From: Lenzites betulinus
Lineage: Eukaryota; Basidiomycota; Agaricomycetes; Polyporales; Polyporaceae
Assembly: GCA_022264855.1 (NCBI GenBank)
Contig: JABYQU010000048.1
Coordinates: 265,590-329,589, forward strand
Length of the DNA: 64,000 bases
Reading direction: 5' to 3'
Part shown: positions 24,438 to 34,810 of the stretch, in pieces
How the letters are laid out: every line of letters begins with the position of its first letter
Numbering within the stretch: the stretch's first letter is position 1
Position numbers and translations under genes: made by a program
Notes under the pieces: generated by a model
What the model was told of the DNA's origin: nothing
Seen by the model: only the letters and a program-made list of their open reading frames with translations
The model's database searches: none

Positions 24438-27400
24438 TCAAGATGCGGAGGTGACCAAACCAATACCCCTTCTGAAACGGTCCAATATGGAGAAGGGCAC
24501 GTTCTTCGTGAGGGCATCAGTAAGCTGGTCCGCAGTAGCGACATAGAAGATCTCAACGTTCCCTAGTTCGACCTGCTCTCGAACGTAATGGTAACGGACT
24601 TCAATGTGCTTGGTACGACGGTCAACGACGGGGTTAACGGCGAGGAATATAGATCCCTGATTGTCCACGCACAAAGGCGTAGGCCGCGAAATGTCATCCC
24701 CCAACTCGCTGCCGAACGTCCTCAGCCAAGTCAGCTGACGACAGGTATCGGATGCCGCCTTGTACTCCGCCTCAGTAGAGGAGACAGAGATTGTAGGCTG
24801 CCGCCTCGACGCCCATGAGATAGCGCCGCCTGCCATCAAGAAGACAAAGCCGGTGGTAGAATGCCGATCGTCACGGTCCTCAGCATAGTCAGAGTCCGAA
24901 TAGGACAGCAGACCATCATTGGACGCCCCTTGGTAGCGCAACCGGTAGTTCTTTGTCCCTTGAAGGTAACGCAGAACGTACTTGGCATAGTCCCAGTGCG
25001 CATTCGACGGTTGGGCGTTGTACTTAGACAACCGTGTCACAGCGAAGTCGATGTCAGGTCGCGTACCGAGAGTGGCGTATAGAAGACTGCCGATTAAGCT
25101 CTGGTAGCGGGTCCTGAAGGAGTCTGAGGCAGGCTGGTCTGTGGCTTCCAGAACCGCGCCCGCAGGGAGAGGGGTACGTGCCGGCTTGCAATCCGCCATG
25201 TTGAAGCGCTGAAGAACGGACTCGATGTACTCGGTTTGGTCGATCTCAATGGTACGAGTGGAGCGATCGCGAGTGATACGAAGTCCAAGGAACCGCTGAA
25301 CAGGTCCCAAGTCCTTCATCTTGTACTGCTTCATCAGCGTGTCTTTGACGTGCTTGATATAGCGAGGCCGGTTTCCGAAGAGAAGTAGGTCGTCGACATA
25401 GAGTACGACAATTGTAACGGACCCATCCCCCCCTTGTTGACGATATACGTAGACTCCAGCATCGGAATAGGTACGAAGGAAGCCCAGGTCAAGGAGGGAC
25501 TTGTGGATTTTCTCGTTCCACTGACGCGACGCCTGCTTAAGACCATAGAGGGCCTTCTTCAAGAGACAGACGTGGTCCTCCTTGCCGCGCACCGCCCAAC
25601 CTTCCGGTTGTTCCATGTAGATTTCCTCCTTCAAGTCGCCATTGAGAAAAGCGGTAGCAACGTCCATAGTTTCAGCTTCCCAATCTTCAAGCGCAGCGTG
25701 CGCGAAGAGGTAGCGAATAGACTCGAAACGTGCTACAGGCGAGAAGGTTTCATGGTAGTCCTCCCCCCAGATCTGGGTAAACCCCTTGGCTACAAGACGA
25801 GCCTTGAACCTGCCGTCATGTTTAATGTCATACACCCAGCGACAGGCGACGACGTGACGACCCTTGGGACGAGGAACGAGTATCCAAGTCTTGTTCTCCA
25901 TGAGCGAGTCGAACTCCGCTTTCTCAGCAAGCGTCCACTTAGCAGCGTGAGGAGACTTCATGGCTTCCTTATGTGAATTAGGTAGGCCAGTCTTATACTG
26001 AGAGGCTGCAAGTATAGCTAGGAGAGTTTCCGCATGCTGAGTGCCGTCGTCATCTGTCCGCGAATCAACCCGAGCAGGGGGTTCGTTGCCATAGACGCTA
26101 TCCCTGTAACGTTCAGGTCGCGGCACGTTCTCTCGACGAGGACGATCGCGCGCAACACTGGGACCTCCCACTGGCTCATGACGTTGCCGTTGGTGGGTAG
26201 GACGAGGAGGTGGGACAGCAGGCGGGACTTCAGGCGCAGCTGGAGCAGGAGCAGGTGCAGGAGCGGGTGGAGGTTCAGGAGTAGGTGGACGATGGACGTC
26301 CGGGAGAGGATCATTGAGAGGAATGGGAAGAGGGAAAGGGAGGTCATCGCCGGAGTCGAAATTGGAGATCTCATCCGACGAATCAGGGTGCTCTGGGAAG
26401 GGATTGTCCTGTGGGGCAGCAGGAGCATTACCGGAGGTTTTACGTGCAGGGAACGACTCTTCATCAAATATCACATCGCGAGATACGACGATAGAGCGGG
26501 TGGCCGGGTTCCAAAATCTGTACCCCTTTGAACCGGCTTCATACCCCACGAAGATCATCTCGACTGCCTTCTTGTCGAGTTTACCCGCGCGCTCTGACTT
26601 CTGCACATGGACGAAAGCTTTGCACCCAAACACCCGGAAGTAGGACACGTCTGGTACGGTCCCGTCCCAGACAGTGATGGGGCAGCGCCATTTAAGGCGA
26701 CGCATGGGCTGACGATTGTAGATGTGAACGGCTGTGTCTACAGCGTGCATCCAGAAACCGTGGCTAAGACCCGCTTGGTGTAGCATGGCCATTGCCTTCT
26801 CGACGATAGTACGGTTCCAGCGCTCAGCACGTCCATTCTGCTGTGGCGTCTTTGGTGTAGACATCTGGTGTTCGATCCCGAGTTTACGAAGATGATCTGA
26901 GAACTCAGCGGAACGGTATTCCCCCCCGCGGTCCGAACGAACGCTTTTGATTTTCTTCCCAGTCTGATTTTCAGCCCACGCCTTGAAGGTGTTAAAAGCC
27001 TCGAAAGCTTGAGACTTCTGCTTCAGAAAGTAGGCGCAGCCAAGACCAGAGAAGTCGTCGATAAAGCTAGCGAAGTAGGTGAAACCTCCGCCAACCGACG
27101 CAGTTCGCATAGGACCATCGAGATCCGTATGAATGAGTTCGAGAACTTCACTCGCACGTTTCTCAGAAGGTGGAAAGGGGAGACGAGTGGATTTGCCCCA
27201 GGCGCATCCCTCGCAAGGCTCAGTGTCCGCAGGATCGATAGCATCAACACCCTTCACGTTCTTAGGAAGGCGAGACAACGCCTCCTTGCTTGCATGGCCA
27301 TAGCGGCGATGCCAAGTCTTATAGGACGGAACGGTCAGGTGGAGCTTCTTGCTAGGAGAGATATCCATATGCAAGGTATACAGGTTTAACACCGGGTCAT

Positions 27401-28691
27401 ACAACGCCTCCAGGACTTTATGTCCGGGAATGGAGATCGTCGCACCATGCTCGACAGAGCCCTTGGGCAGTTTGTTGAAGATAATCATCTTCCCGCCTCC
27501 TTGGAAGATAGAATAACCGTTCTTCTCAATGGTTCCGGTGGAAAACAACCGCGATGACGCCCGAGGGACGTAGCATACGTTGGTCAGTGTTATCTTCCAC
27601 TTTACACCACCGATGAAGATGTCCGCTTGCACCGTTCCCTCACCGAGTCCTTGAACAATGCTACCGCTGCCAGAGGCTGCAGTGCTAAAGTTCAGAGGTT
27701 TATCGAAGGGCTTGTACTCGGCAAAGTCTGCGAGGTTCCAGGTGACATGCGAAGATGCTCCAGAGTCCATGAGCCAGTGAGTATGATTCACACCCGCGGC
27801 ATGTGCCGCACGATAGAAAGAAGCGTGCATTTGCGAATCAGCGGGGGACTCAGTAGCTACAAGTACATTGGCAGACGGAGCAACGGTATGAGTATGATTG
27901 GCCGGGGGATTGTCCTTCTTCTCCTTCCCTTTCTTCTTCCCGCCATTGCCTTTGCCCTTAGGACGAAGCTCGGGATGCTTCTTGTAGCAGGTTGACTCAT
28001 GATGCATCGCACTACCACAATGGTCGCAAGGACCAGAAGGCTTGGGCTTGGTCTTAGAGATGCGGGAGGCGGACTGACCGGTCTTGCGCATGGACTCCTC
28101 AGAGAGCGTCTTCTCGAGGATGGTGTCGACGGTGATTTTGTCGACCTCTGTAGTTGCCATGAGCGCAGAAATCATCGACCGATACGAGTCCGGGACCTTG
28201 GAAAGGAGGATGAGGGCCTGGATGTTCTCCTTGAGTTCAAGACCATTAGTCGAGATCTCGCGAATCCGCGTGACGATCCGACTGATCTGATCCTGGAGAG
28301 AACGCTGGTCTGACATGCGAGGCTCGCTAATGAGCGATTCGAAGAGACCCCACACGTGCGCTGAGTTCGGTTTCCCAAACTTGTCCTTCAGCGCATTCCA
28401 CATCTGCTTCGCGGTGAGCGAGGTGACAGTGGTTACGTTGTTAGTGGTGGTGGTCTTCTCAAGGAGGTAGTGGAAGCTAGGCCCGGTCCGCATGAAGAGC
28501 AAACCAGAAGCCTGCGCATTTTGCTTCTTGTAGTCCTTGAGAGCCTCGGCTTCGGTTGGAGGGGTATCCGAACCAGAAACCACTTCCCAGCAGTTCATAA
28601 ACATCAGAAGACCCTTCATCTTGGCAGCCCAGTCAGCGTACTGAGCAGCCGAAGAGAGGACAGGGACAGAATCCGGCTTGACATCTCCCAT
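24438..28691 (-). CDS. gag-pol: Copia gag-pol polyprotein, 1417 aa, intact
   Basis: Single uninterrupted ORF from ATG 28691. Gag domain about 1-260 with zinc knuckle CDHCGSAMHHESTC (222-235) and a lysine-rich stretch after it. Protease active site LMDSGAS (D309). Integrase zinc end (WHRRYGH and CEGCAWGK) and the D-D-E core with HTDLDGPM, VRSDRGGEY and QQNGRAERWNR. A proline-rich linker precedes reverse transcriptase with YVDD (LYVDDLLLFG), then RNase H with SSTEAEYKA near the end. All catalytic residues I can check are present. It makes the capsid and enzymes for a Ty1/copia element. Expression is doubtful because a hAT element interrupts the 5' LTR between its TATA box and this ORF. Confidence 0.95.
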   Translation of the reverse strand: MGDVKPDSVPVLSSAAQYADWAAKMKGLLMFMNCWEVVSGSDTPPTEAEALKDYKKQNAQASGLLFMRTGPSFHYLLEKTTTTNNVTTVTSLTAKQMWNALKDKFGKPNSAHVWGLFESLISEPRMSDQRSLQDQISRIVTRIREISTNGLELKENIQALILLSKVPDSYRSMISALMATTEVDKITVDTILEKTLSEESMRKTGQSASRISKTKPKPSGPCDHCGSAMHHESTCYKKHPELRPKGKGNGGKKKGKEKKDNPPANHTHTVAPSANVLVATESPADSQMHASFYRAAHAAGVNHTHWLMDSGASSHVTWNLADFAEYKPFDKPLNFSTAASGSGSIVQGLGEGTVQADIFIGGVKWKITLTNVCYVPRASSRLFSTGTIEKNGYSIFQGGGKMIIFNKLPKGSVEHGATISIPGHKVLEALYDPVLNLYTLHMDISPSKKLHLTVPSYKTWHRRYGHASKEALSRLPKNVKGVDAIDPADTEPCEGCAWGKSTRLPFPPSEKRASEVLELIHTDLDGPMRTASVGGGFTYFASFIDDFSGLGCAYFLKQKSQAFEAFNTFKAWAENQTGKKIKSVRSDRGGEYRSAEFSDHLRKLGIEHQMSTPKTPQQNGRAERWNRTIVEKAMAMLHQAGLSHGFWMHAVDTAVHIYNRQPMRRLKWRCPITVWDGTVPDVSYFRVFGCKAFVHVQKSERAGKLDKKAVEMIFVGYEAGSKGYRFWNPATRSIVVSRDVIFDEESFPARKTSGNAPAAPQDNPFPEHPDSSDEISNFDSGDDLPFPLPIPLNDPLPDVHRPPTPEPPPAPAPAPAPAAPEVPPAVPPPRPTHQRQRHEPVGGPSVARDRPRRENVPRPERYRDSVYGNEPPARVDSRTDDDGTQHAETLLAILAASQYKTGLPNSHKEAMKSPHAAKWTLAEKAEFDSLMENKTWILVPRPKGRHVVACRWVYDIKHDGRFKARLVAKGFTQIWGEDYHETFSPVARFESIRYLFAHAALEDWEAETMDVATAFLNGDLKEEIYMEQPEGWAVRGKEDHVCLLKKALYGLKQASRQWNEKIHKSLLDLGFLRTYSDAGVYVYRQQGGDGSVTIVVLYVDDLLLFGNRPRYIKHVKDTLMKQYKMKDLGPVQRFLGLRITRDRSTRTIEIDQTEYIESVLQRFNMADCKPARTPLPAGAVLEATDQPASDSFRTRYQSLIGSLLYATLGTRPDIDFAVTRLSKYNAQPSNAHWDYAKYVLRYLQGTKNYRLRYQGASNDGLLSYSDSDYAEDRDDRHSTTGFVFLMAGGAISWASRRQPTISVSSTEAEYKAASDTCRQLTWLRTFGSELGDDISRPTPLCVDNQGSIFLAVNPVVDRRTKHIEVRYHYVREQVELGNVEIFYVATADQLTDALTKNVPFSILDRFRRGIGLVTSAS

Positions 28692-29684
28692 AGTGAGTAG
28701 AAGGAATTGGGGAGAGTCTGTGAAGTCCTCGGCGCGTTCCGAATCGAAATCTAGAGTTGGGTACTCCGGAACAAGTTCGAGATGAACCGGAGAAGGAGGA
28801 GAGAGAGTGGGGACTTCGAGGAACGGATCCGGAGGGAGAGGAGTTGTGACGGGAGACGGGAGTTGTCAACAGACGGTAGAGGTACGTCCCAAGCCTCTGG
28901 GGACTGTGGGAGAGGTACGAGGTGTGCTGGAACCTGACTAGGATGAGTAGGAGCGGCCCACTCCTGGGTGGTTTCGCCGACGGGACCGTAGCGATTAGGG
29001 CAAGGAAAGTTGTCACACTCCTGCCACTCGTCTTCGTCCTGGTGTCGATCGAACCGATCCTCTGTGTCGAAGATATGAGGAAGGCCTGCGCAGTCAAAAG
29101 ACGCTGCGCTTTCAGAAGAGTTGTCGAGAGTGGCGTCGACTTCTTCCTCTGAGTCCAAATCAAGCGGTTCAGCAGTTGTGGGCTCCAAAACGGTTCAGGG
29201 AAGCGCGATGATTGACTCGCTGTGTGCACGGAAAGGTAGAGATGAACATCTATTGAGGTGAACCAGAAATCTAGGTAGCCGATATACCCAGAAATCCAGA
29301 TAGAAGTCGCCAACTGTGCCCAAGAAAGCTATGTAAAGTGCGTAATCAAGCCAAAAAGTATCGTAAGGAGGGTCCGAACGGTTGTCCTCCGGCTCCAAAG
29401 TTCCTAAAGAACCCGGATACAACGACTGGCTACCGCAAGTGCAGGGCCCGGCCGAGGGATACAGAAAGAAGGCCGCACTACAAAGGCCTGTGTACGTATG
29501 GCTATGTAGGGCTATGAGAAAAGCACTCAGGGCTGCGTCACGAGCGCAGAAATGTCCCCCTGGTAGCAGTGTCGGCGGGCACAGTCAAGAGGTTAGGAAA
29601 GATGGGGGAGGGTGTGCACGAACCAGCGGAAGGTCGACGGATAGGATGCGCGCGCGGTGTCGACTGAGGTAGCAACCGGTTAGA
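28692..29684 (-). other. Copia leader with an acidic open frame
   Basis: About 1 kb between PBS and gag-pol. A minus-strand frame of 145 codons (29188-28751) has no ATG (first codon TTG, stop just upstream). It is strongly acidic at first (LDLDSEEEVDATLDNSSE) and Pro/Ser-rich later. It overlaps the upstream open part of the gag-pol frame (open from about 28865) and lies in the +1 frame relative to it, so a splice or a -1 shift could join them. Neither is proved. Confidence 0.35.
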
Positions 29685-29701
29685 GCGCAGGGCTCATAAC
29701 C
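29685..29701 (-). other. Copia primer-binding site for a half tRNA-Met
   Basis: The plus strand reads GCGCAGGGCTCATAACC right up to the 5' LTR. This equals the anticodon arm of initiator tRNA-Met (CAT anticodon inside a GGG stem), not a tRNA 3' end. As in Drosophila copia and Ty5-type elements, priming by a tRNA fragment cut in the anticodon loop or stem is implied. Similarity to a tRNA D arm continues upstream (AGCAACCGGTTAGAGC, 29671-29686). Confidence 0.75.
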
Positions 29702-29867
29702 TGAAGAACTCTGAACCTGGAAGGCTGTGAGCCGCACAAAGAGGAATCTTCAGTCTGTGAGCGAAAGACTATAATCATATTGACAGTACCTGTGAGCCGC
29801 ACAAAGAGGAACTACAAGTACTGGTAAGTAACACATATGTAGGCATAGAAGTAGTGGGACTTACTCT
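29702..29867 (-). repeat. Copia 5' LTR, part next to the PBS
   Basis: 166 bp matching 23871-24036 of the other LTR. It ends with the first hAT target-site duplication CTTACTCT (29860-29867). Confidence 0.9.
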
Positions 29868-29885
29868 TAGGCAATGGCAGGGATC

Positions 29886-30065
29886 TGTATCCCTGCAAGG
29901 ATTTATAGGGATATGTGCAGGGATTGTGGATACAGATATATTTATTGTGTATCCTTACTGAATCCCTATCCAACCTACAGATATCTGTATCTCATTGAGG
30001 ATATCCTGAGGTGTAGAGGGATATCCTCTCTGCATTGGGATTCAGATATCCTCGCAGGGATTTAC
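29886..30065. repeat. hAT left subterminal repeats
   Basis: Clustered short motifs of the GGATATCC, CAGGGAT and GATATCTGTATC types in both orientations. A matching cluster lies at about 34625-34790. In hAT elements such clusters bind the transposase. Confidence 0.6.
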
Positions 30066-30454
30066 ATGCACTGCCACACCACGAGACTTTAGCCAGTCCT
30101 CCAGACCGACCCCAGCCCGAGATAGTGGGCAGAATGCCGTAAATGGTTCCCAGCCTCTATACACCTGAGCCTAATGCAGTACATTCTACCAAACACCGGG
30201 TGAACTGCCCAATAAGGCTGTCTTGCCAACAGTTGGTGGCACAAAACTATATATGACCAAGCAGCGGTAGACTCCGATGACTCACCGACAGTCAAGCACA
30301 CAAAAAGAAAAAAAGACCCCGTGCTGCACTAAGAACACTCTTCCCAACATATCCGTACCCTCATCTCCTACTCAAAACCCAAAACACTAAGTATGTTCAC
30401 TATCATTACACTGGCACATGTCGAGACTCGAGACGAGGTCATTTATTTGCAGAC

Positions 30455-33400
30455 ATGTCACACAAGAAGGCCGTAGGATCCCGCAAAACTAACCAGACGG
30501 CCAAGGACTCGCAGCCTTCCAAGGCACCCATCGAGGGGCCGACCACAGCCGCAAAGCGCCATACAACTCGGGCTAATGCACAAGCCGAAGCAGTGTCAAC
30601 GGCGTCGAAGCGGACACACAGCTACAAAACAACAGTGGAGGAAGTCGAGGACGTCGACGATCAACCTGCTCGCAAGACAAAAAAGGTAAAGCCTATCGTG
30701 ATCAGTGACGAGAGCGGAAAGGAGAGCGACAGTGATGATGATGATGATGAGGGAGAGGATGACGACGCGCAGGCGGAACTCGGTGAGCTACTACATAACT
30801 ATCATACAATGACAATGGCATCACTAATATACACTCAGCACGTCTGCGGAAGCGTTGGGGGTCCCCGATCTATGCGTTCTATGAGCCGGAGGTCAACATT
30901 CAGATGCACAAGGGTAGACGTACCCATGTATTCACTTGTGCACGGCCATCCTGTGCCCATACCGTTCGGCGGTATGTCGACAAGCGTGACCGTTCTACCG
31001 GGAATATGCGAAAGCACGCGCTGGCCTGTTGGGGAGAAGAGGCCGTGACGCGTGCCATGGAGACAGCTGACGAGAGCGAGGCGAGGAAGGTCGTTGTCGA
31101 GAGCCTGCTGCAGACGGGCCGGATCAGCACGTACTTCGAGCGCAAGAAGAAAGGGACTGTGACTTACAGTCACATGCAACACACACGCGAAGAGACCAGG
31201 TGAGACGCACGACGCTGAGGCGCAGGACACTGTTGACGAAACTGTGTAGAGCCGAGATAGTGAAGTGGGTTAGCCAGAGCTTGCGCCCCTTCAGCATCGT
31301 CCAGGACCCCGGTTTCCTCACCTTGATGAAGACTGGGCGCCCGGGATACTACATACCCTCCCCGTCGACCGTGTCGCGCGATGCGAAACTCATATTCGCA
31401 CGAACGCGTGAGCGCATTGCCAAACTGCTCCAGGTCAGTACCTATCTGAACCGTTAGCAAAGCGATGCACTAACCTTCCGTACCAGGAACATGAGGGGCA
31501 TCTTTCGTTCGCGACCGACGCTTGGACGTCTCCGAATCACCGCGCTGTTGTCGCTATCACTGTGCATCTAGAGCATAACGGTCAGCCGATGCGTCTGCTA
31601 CTGGACGTTGTAGAAGTGGCGAAGGTACATACCTTACTACGCGTTGGAGATGTAGTTGTCTGAAATCCGATGCTCGACGAATAGTCCCACACAGGAGTGA
31701 ACCTCGCGGAGGCGTTTGTCGACGTGCTGCGAGAGTTCGGAATTGAGGACAAGATCCTGAGCGTTACTGCCGACAACGCGTCAAACAACGACACGATGAC
31801 GGACCACATGGGTGAGCTGCTTACCAACTTTGGCGGCCAGTGTGCACGGACGCGATGCTTCTTGCACATCACGAACTTGACGGCGAAGAGCCTCTTGAAC
31901 GAGTTTGATGTCAAGGGGCACGACGACCTCGAGAGTGCTGACGTGGACGAGCGCAAGCTGCTGGAGTTTGCAAAGCAGCTCGAGGACGAGTTGGACGATG
32001 CACGGCGCGATGCAGGGGAGGAGGTTGTGCGAGAGAATGGCCGCGAGGACGAGGAGGACGACGACGAGAGCTGGGTGGACGAGGTGGCGTCGTTGTCACC
32101 GGAGGAGCAAGAGGAATTCAACAAGGAGGTCCGCCCGGTCAAGTTGGTCTTGTTGAAGGTGAGGAGTACGTCTACGTGGCCCTCAATAAAGTTCACTCAC
32201 ACGCTTGACAGATTCGGCGTCTGGCGTTCAAAATAGTACATTCGACTACCGTGATCCTTCCGGCATGGCGCGATATTTTGAAGGAAAAGAGCCTGCCTGA
32301 CCGGCTCATCCCGCGCGATGTCAAGACTCGATGGAATTCAACATACGACATGTTGAACGTCGCCGTGCAATACCGCCCCGCCGTCGACGCACTCTGCAAC
32401 AACCGGGAGCATAGGCTGCGCCCTTTCGAGCTCACTTTGGAGGACTGGGCGATTGCAACAGAGCTTCGTGATGTACTCAAGGTTAGTCAGCTTCTTCGCC
32501 TCGTCCAACATGTGCTGATGCTTCTCCCCGCCCTTGCCTCTCTTCTCATGCCACGTCCTTCGCCGCCGACCATCTCCTCGTCCTCATCTACGTCCTCGCC
32601 GCCAACCACGTCCTCGTTCTCGCCCACGCCCACGTCCTCGTTCTCGCCCACGCCGACGTCCTCGTTCTCGCCGACGTCCTCGTTCTCGCCGACGCCCACG
32701 TCCTCGGCGACATCCTCGCCACCGTCCACGACCTCGCCCACGGCCACGACCTCGCCCACGGCCACGACCTTGCCCACGGCCACGTCCTCGGCCACGTCTA
32801 CGTCCTCGCCACCGTCCACGACCTCGCCGCCGTCCTCGCCACCGTCCACGACCTCGCCGCCAACCACGACCTCGCCGCCAACCACGACCTCGCCGCCAAC
32901 CACGTCTTTCGCCGCCGACCACGTCATCACCCCCGACCATGTCCTCGCCGCTGACCTCCTTTACCGCCGACCACGTCCTTGCCACCGACCATGTCCCTTG
33001 TCACCGTCCACATCCTTGCCACCAACCCTCGTCCTCGCTGGCGTCACCCCTCGACCACCACAGACCTTCAAGGACGCCACTCTGTTCTTCTCGCGCGACA
33101 CCCCCAACCTGGCTATGGTGATCCCGGCCATGGACCACATCGACAACACCTTGACTGAACAGACACGCGCGGGCAGCCCTCTCCAGCCCTCAATCTCTGC
33201 CGCCCTCCGCCTTGCCAAGAAAACACTCAACCGATACTACAAACTCAGCGATATGTCTGCCACGTATCGCATTGCCATGGGTATGTTCTCACTCATCTAA
33301 ACTATGATCTTAGACTAACGTCCTTATCATATGTAGTCCTTCACCCATCCCACAAGCTTCAGTACTTCGCGAAGGCTTGTTGGCCCTCGGCGTGGATCAA

Positions 33401-34172
33401 AACCGCCAAGGAGATCGTAATCGATGAGTTCAACGAGTTCTACCGCACCCTTGGTGTCCCAGAGGAGGAGGAAGACGACGAAGACGACCGCGGCCTTGTG
33501 CCCCAGCCCAGTGACGACGACGACGACGGCGTGGACGTCCCACCCAGCAGCAGCTCCTCCCAGGCAGCCCGTCTCAGTCGTTCTAGTAGCATGGGCAGCG
33601 TCACCGCAACTGCATCCCATGATATCCCCGAGGTACGTGATGTCAGTGGTCGCGCTTCCACGGCACTAACATGTCCCTAGGGTGCGAACATATTTGATCA
33701 TCTCCCCGCGCTCGCCGGGCTCATGAAGGGCGACGACGACGACGAGGTCACTCGGTATCTCAGCACTCCCCCTGAGCCGACTAAGGACCCACTCTTGTGG
33801 TGGGTAGAACACCGCTTTACTTACCCCAAGCTCTCTCGCATGGCGTTGGACTACCTCTCCATCCCCGGTATGTCCACAGATCGTTGCGACTGGGCTTATG
33901 GACTAACATCTCCCGCAGCTACCTCCGTCGACGTCGAGCGGACATTCAGCCGTGGTCGACGCTTGCTCACACATGTTCGCAGCCGGCTGAGCATGCAGAC
34001 CATGCGCGCCATGCTGTGCCTCGGGGATTGGGTGAAGTGGGACCTCGTCCAAGCAAAGGATGTCCGCGCGGTTGCCAAGATGGAGGACGTGAAGGAGAAT
34101 GGAGAGGACTACGATATGCCTGATGGGTGGGACCGTATCCGCACCATCCTCGGTCAGTCGTCACATACATAG
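30455..34172 (+). CDS. hAT transposase, 902 aa, ten exons
   Basis: Exons 30455-30782, 30839-31199, 31250-31433, 31487-31624, 31685-32158, 32212-32481, 33064-33280, 33337-33632, 33681-33867 and 33919-34172. All introns have GT-AG ends and matching phases; total 2709 nt with no stop. A basic/acidic N-terminal tail precedes a BED-type zinc finger (residues about 117-172; CARPSC ... HALAC). Catalytic landmarks: ATDAWTSP, TADNASNND, the R-W pair in DVKTRWNSTYD (W536), and the C-terminal dimerisation segment with LLWWVEHR and ATSVDVERTFS (E825) followed by RSRLSMQTM. It cuts and joins the 18-bp ends. Most introns are 48-60 nt; the sixth is a 582-nt minisatellite (separate entry). Complete by eye, so probably active or recently active. 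Confidence 0.88.
32482..33063 (+). repeat. Minisatellite-expanded, frame-neutral intron of the hAT transposase
   Basis: GTTAGT donor and CCACAG acceptor. From about 32560 to 32990 it consists of degenerate CGTCCTCG/CCGACCACG-type units of about 12-24 bp. The length is 582 nt, a multiple of three, and it has no stop in the reading frame. Retention would insert 194 residues, mostly Ser/Thr/Pro. The opposite strand is also open, which reflects the repeat rather than genes. Confidence 0.65.
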
Positions 34173-34810
34173 GTACACTCTAGAGTACTGTTCCTTGTGC
34201 CCAGCCATCTGTATGGTCATTCCGTCACCTCTCGTTGTGTATGGTCGTCCCAGCGCCTGTCTCCTGTGCCTCAGCTCCGGCGCCTCGTCCCATGTGCCTT
34301 GTTTCGACTGTTCTGCGCCTCGTCTCCTGCACCTCGTCTCCTTCAGCTGTGCCTCGCCTCATGCTTGTTCTCGCATTCTTTCAAGTACGACCTGTATATA
34401 TTAGGGTAGTGATCACTCGTGAGGGTGCCGTGTGCATCCAATAGTGTGTCAATAGTGTGTGGCACCGTGCCTGCCGCTGTGAACTTTGGCATGGTGAACA
34501 CATATATCATTGCTTGTGGCTCTCGTGATGTGGCTTGCTCAGTGCTGCATGGGTGCATCTAGTTTACATGCTCTGTAGTATTGCTCATGTTCTGGAGTAC
34601 CAATACATCTTTGTGTGAATGTTTCCTACATGTATCCTGGGATCACGGATTTCTGTCTCAGGGATTGAAAAACTAGGGATTTCCCACCCCGGGATCGGGT
34701 AACCCTAACCTATGTATCCGTGGATTTGTGGATAGGATATTTCAGGGATATGGATACGGATACGGATCAAGGTATCCGGGGATAGATCCCTGCCATTGCC
34801 TACTTACTCT

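Larger units (their letters stand above)
29868..34802 (+). mobile_element. hAT DNA transposon, 4.9 kb, apparently autonomous
   Basis: Perfect 18-bp terminal inverted repeats TAGGCAATGGCAGGGATC (29868-29885 and reverse complement 34785-34802), flanked by the 8-bp duplication CTTACTCT (29860-29867 and 34803-34810). Removing the element and one duplication restores the copia LTR exactly. Subterminal regions (29886-30060 and 34625-34790) hold many GGATAT/ATATCC and GGGAT motifs, as expected for transposase-binding repeats. A multi-exon transposase fills the interior. Confidence 0.95.

Noticed and set aside
29665..29701. A real tRNA-Met gene
   Set aside because: Only the 5' half is present, and it ends exactly at the LTR border, as a primer-binding site does.
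32482..33063. CRISPR-like array
   Set aside because: Units are short, degenerate and without unique spacers; the organism is a fungus.
32487..33121. Long frames on both strands (147 to 195 codons, Arg/Pro- or Gly/Val-rich)
   Set aside because: They are all translations of the same minisatellite inside a transposase intron.
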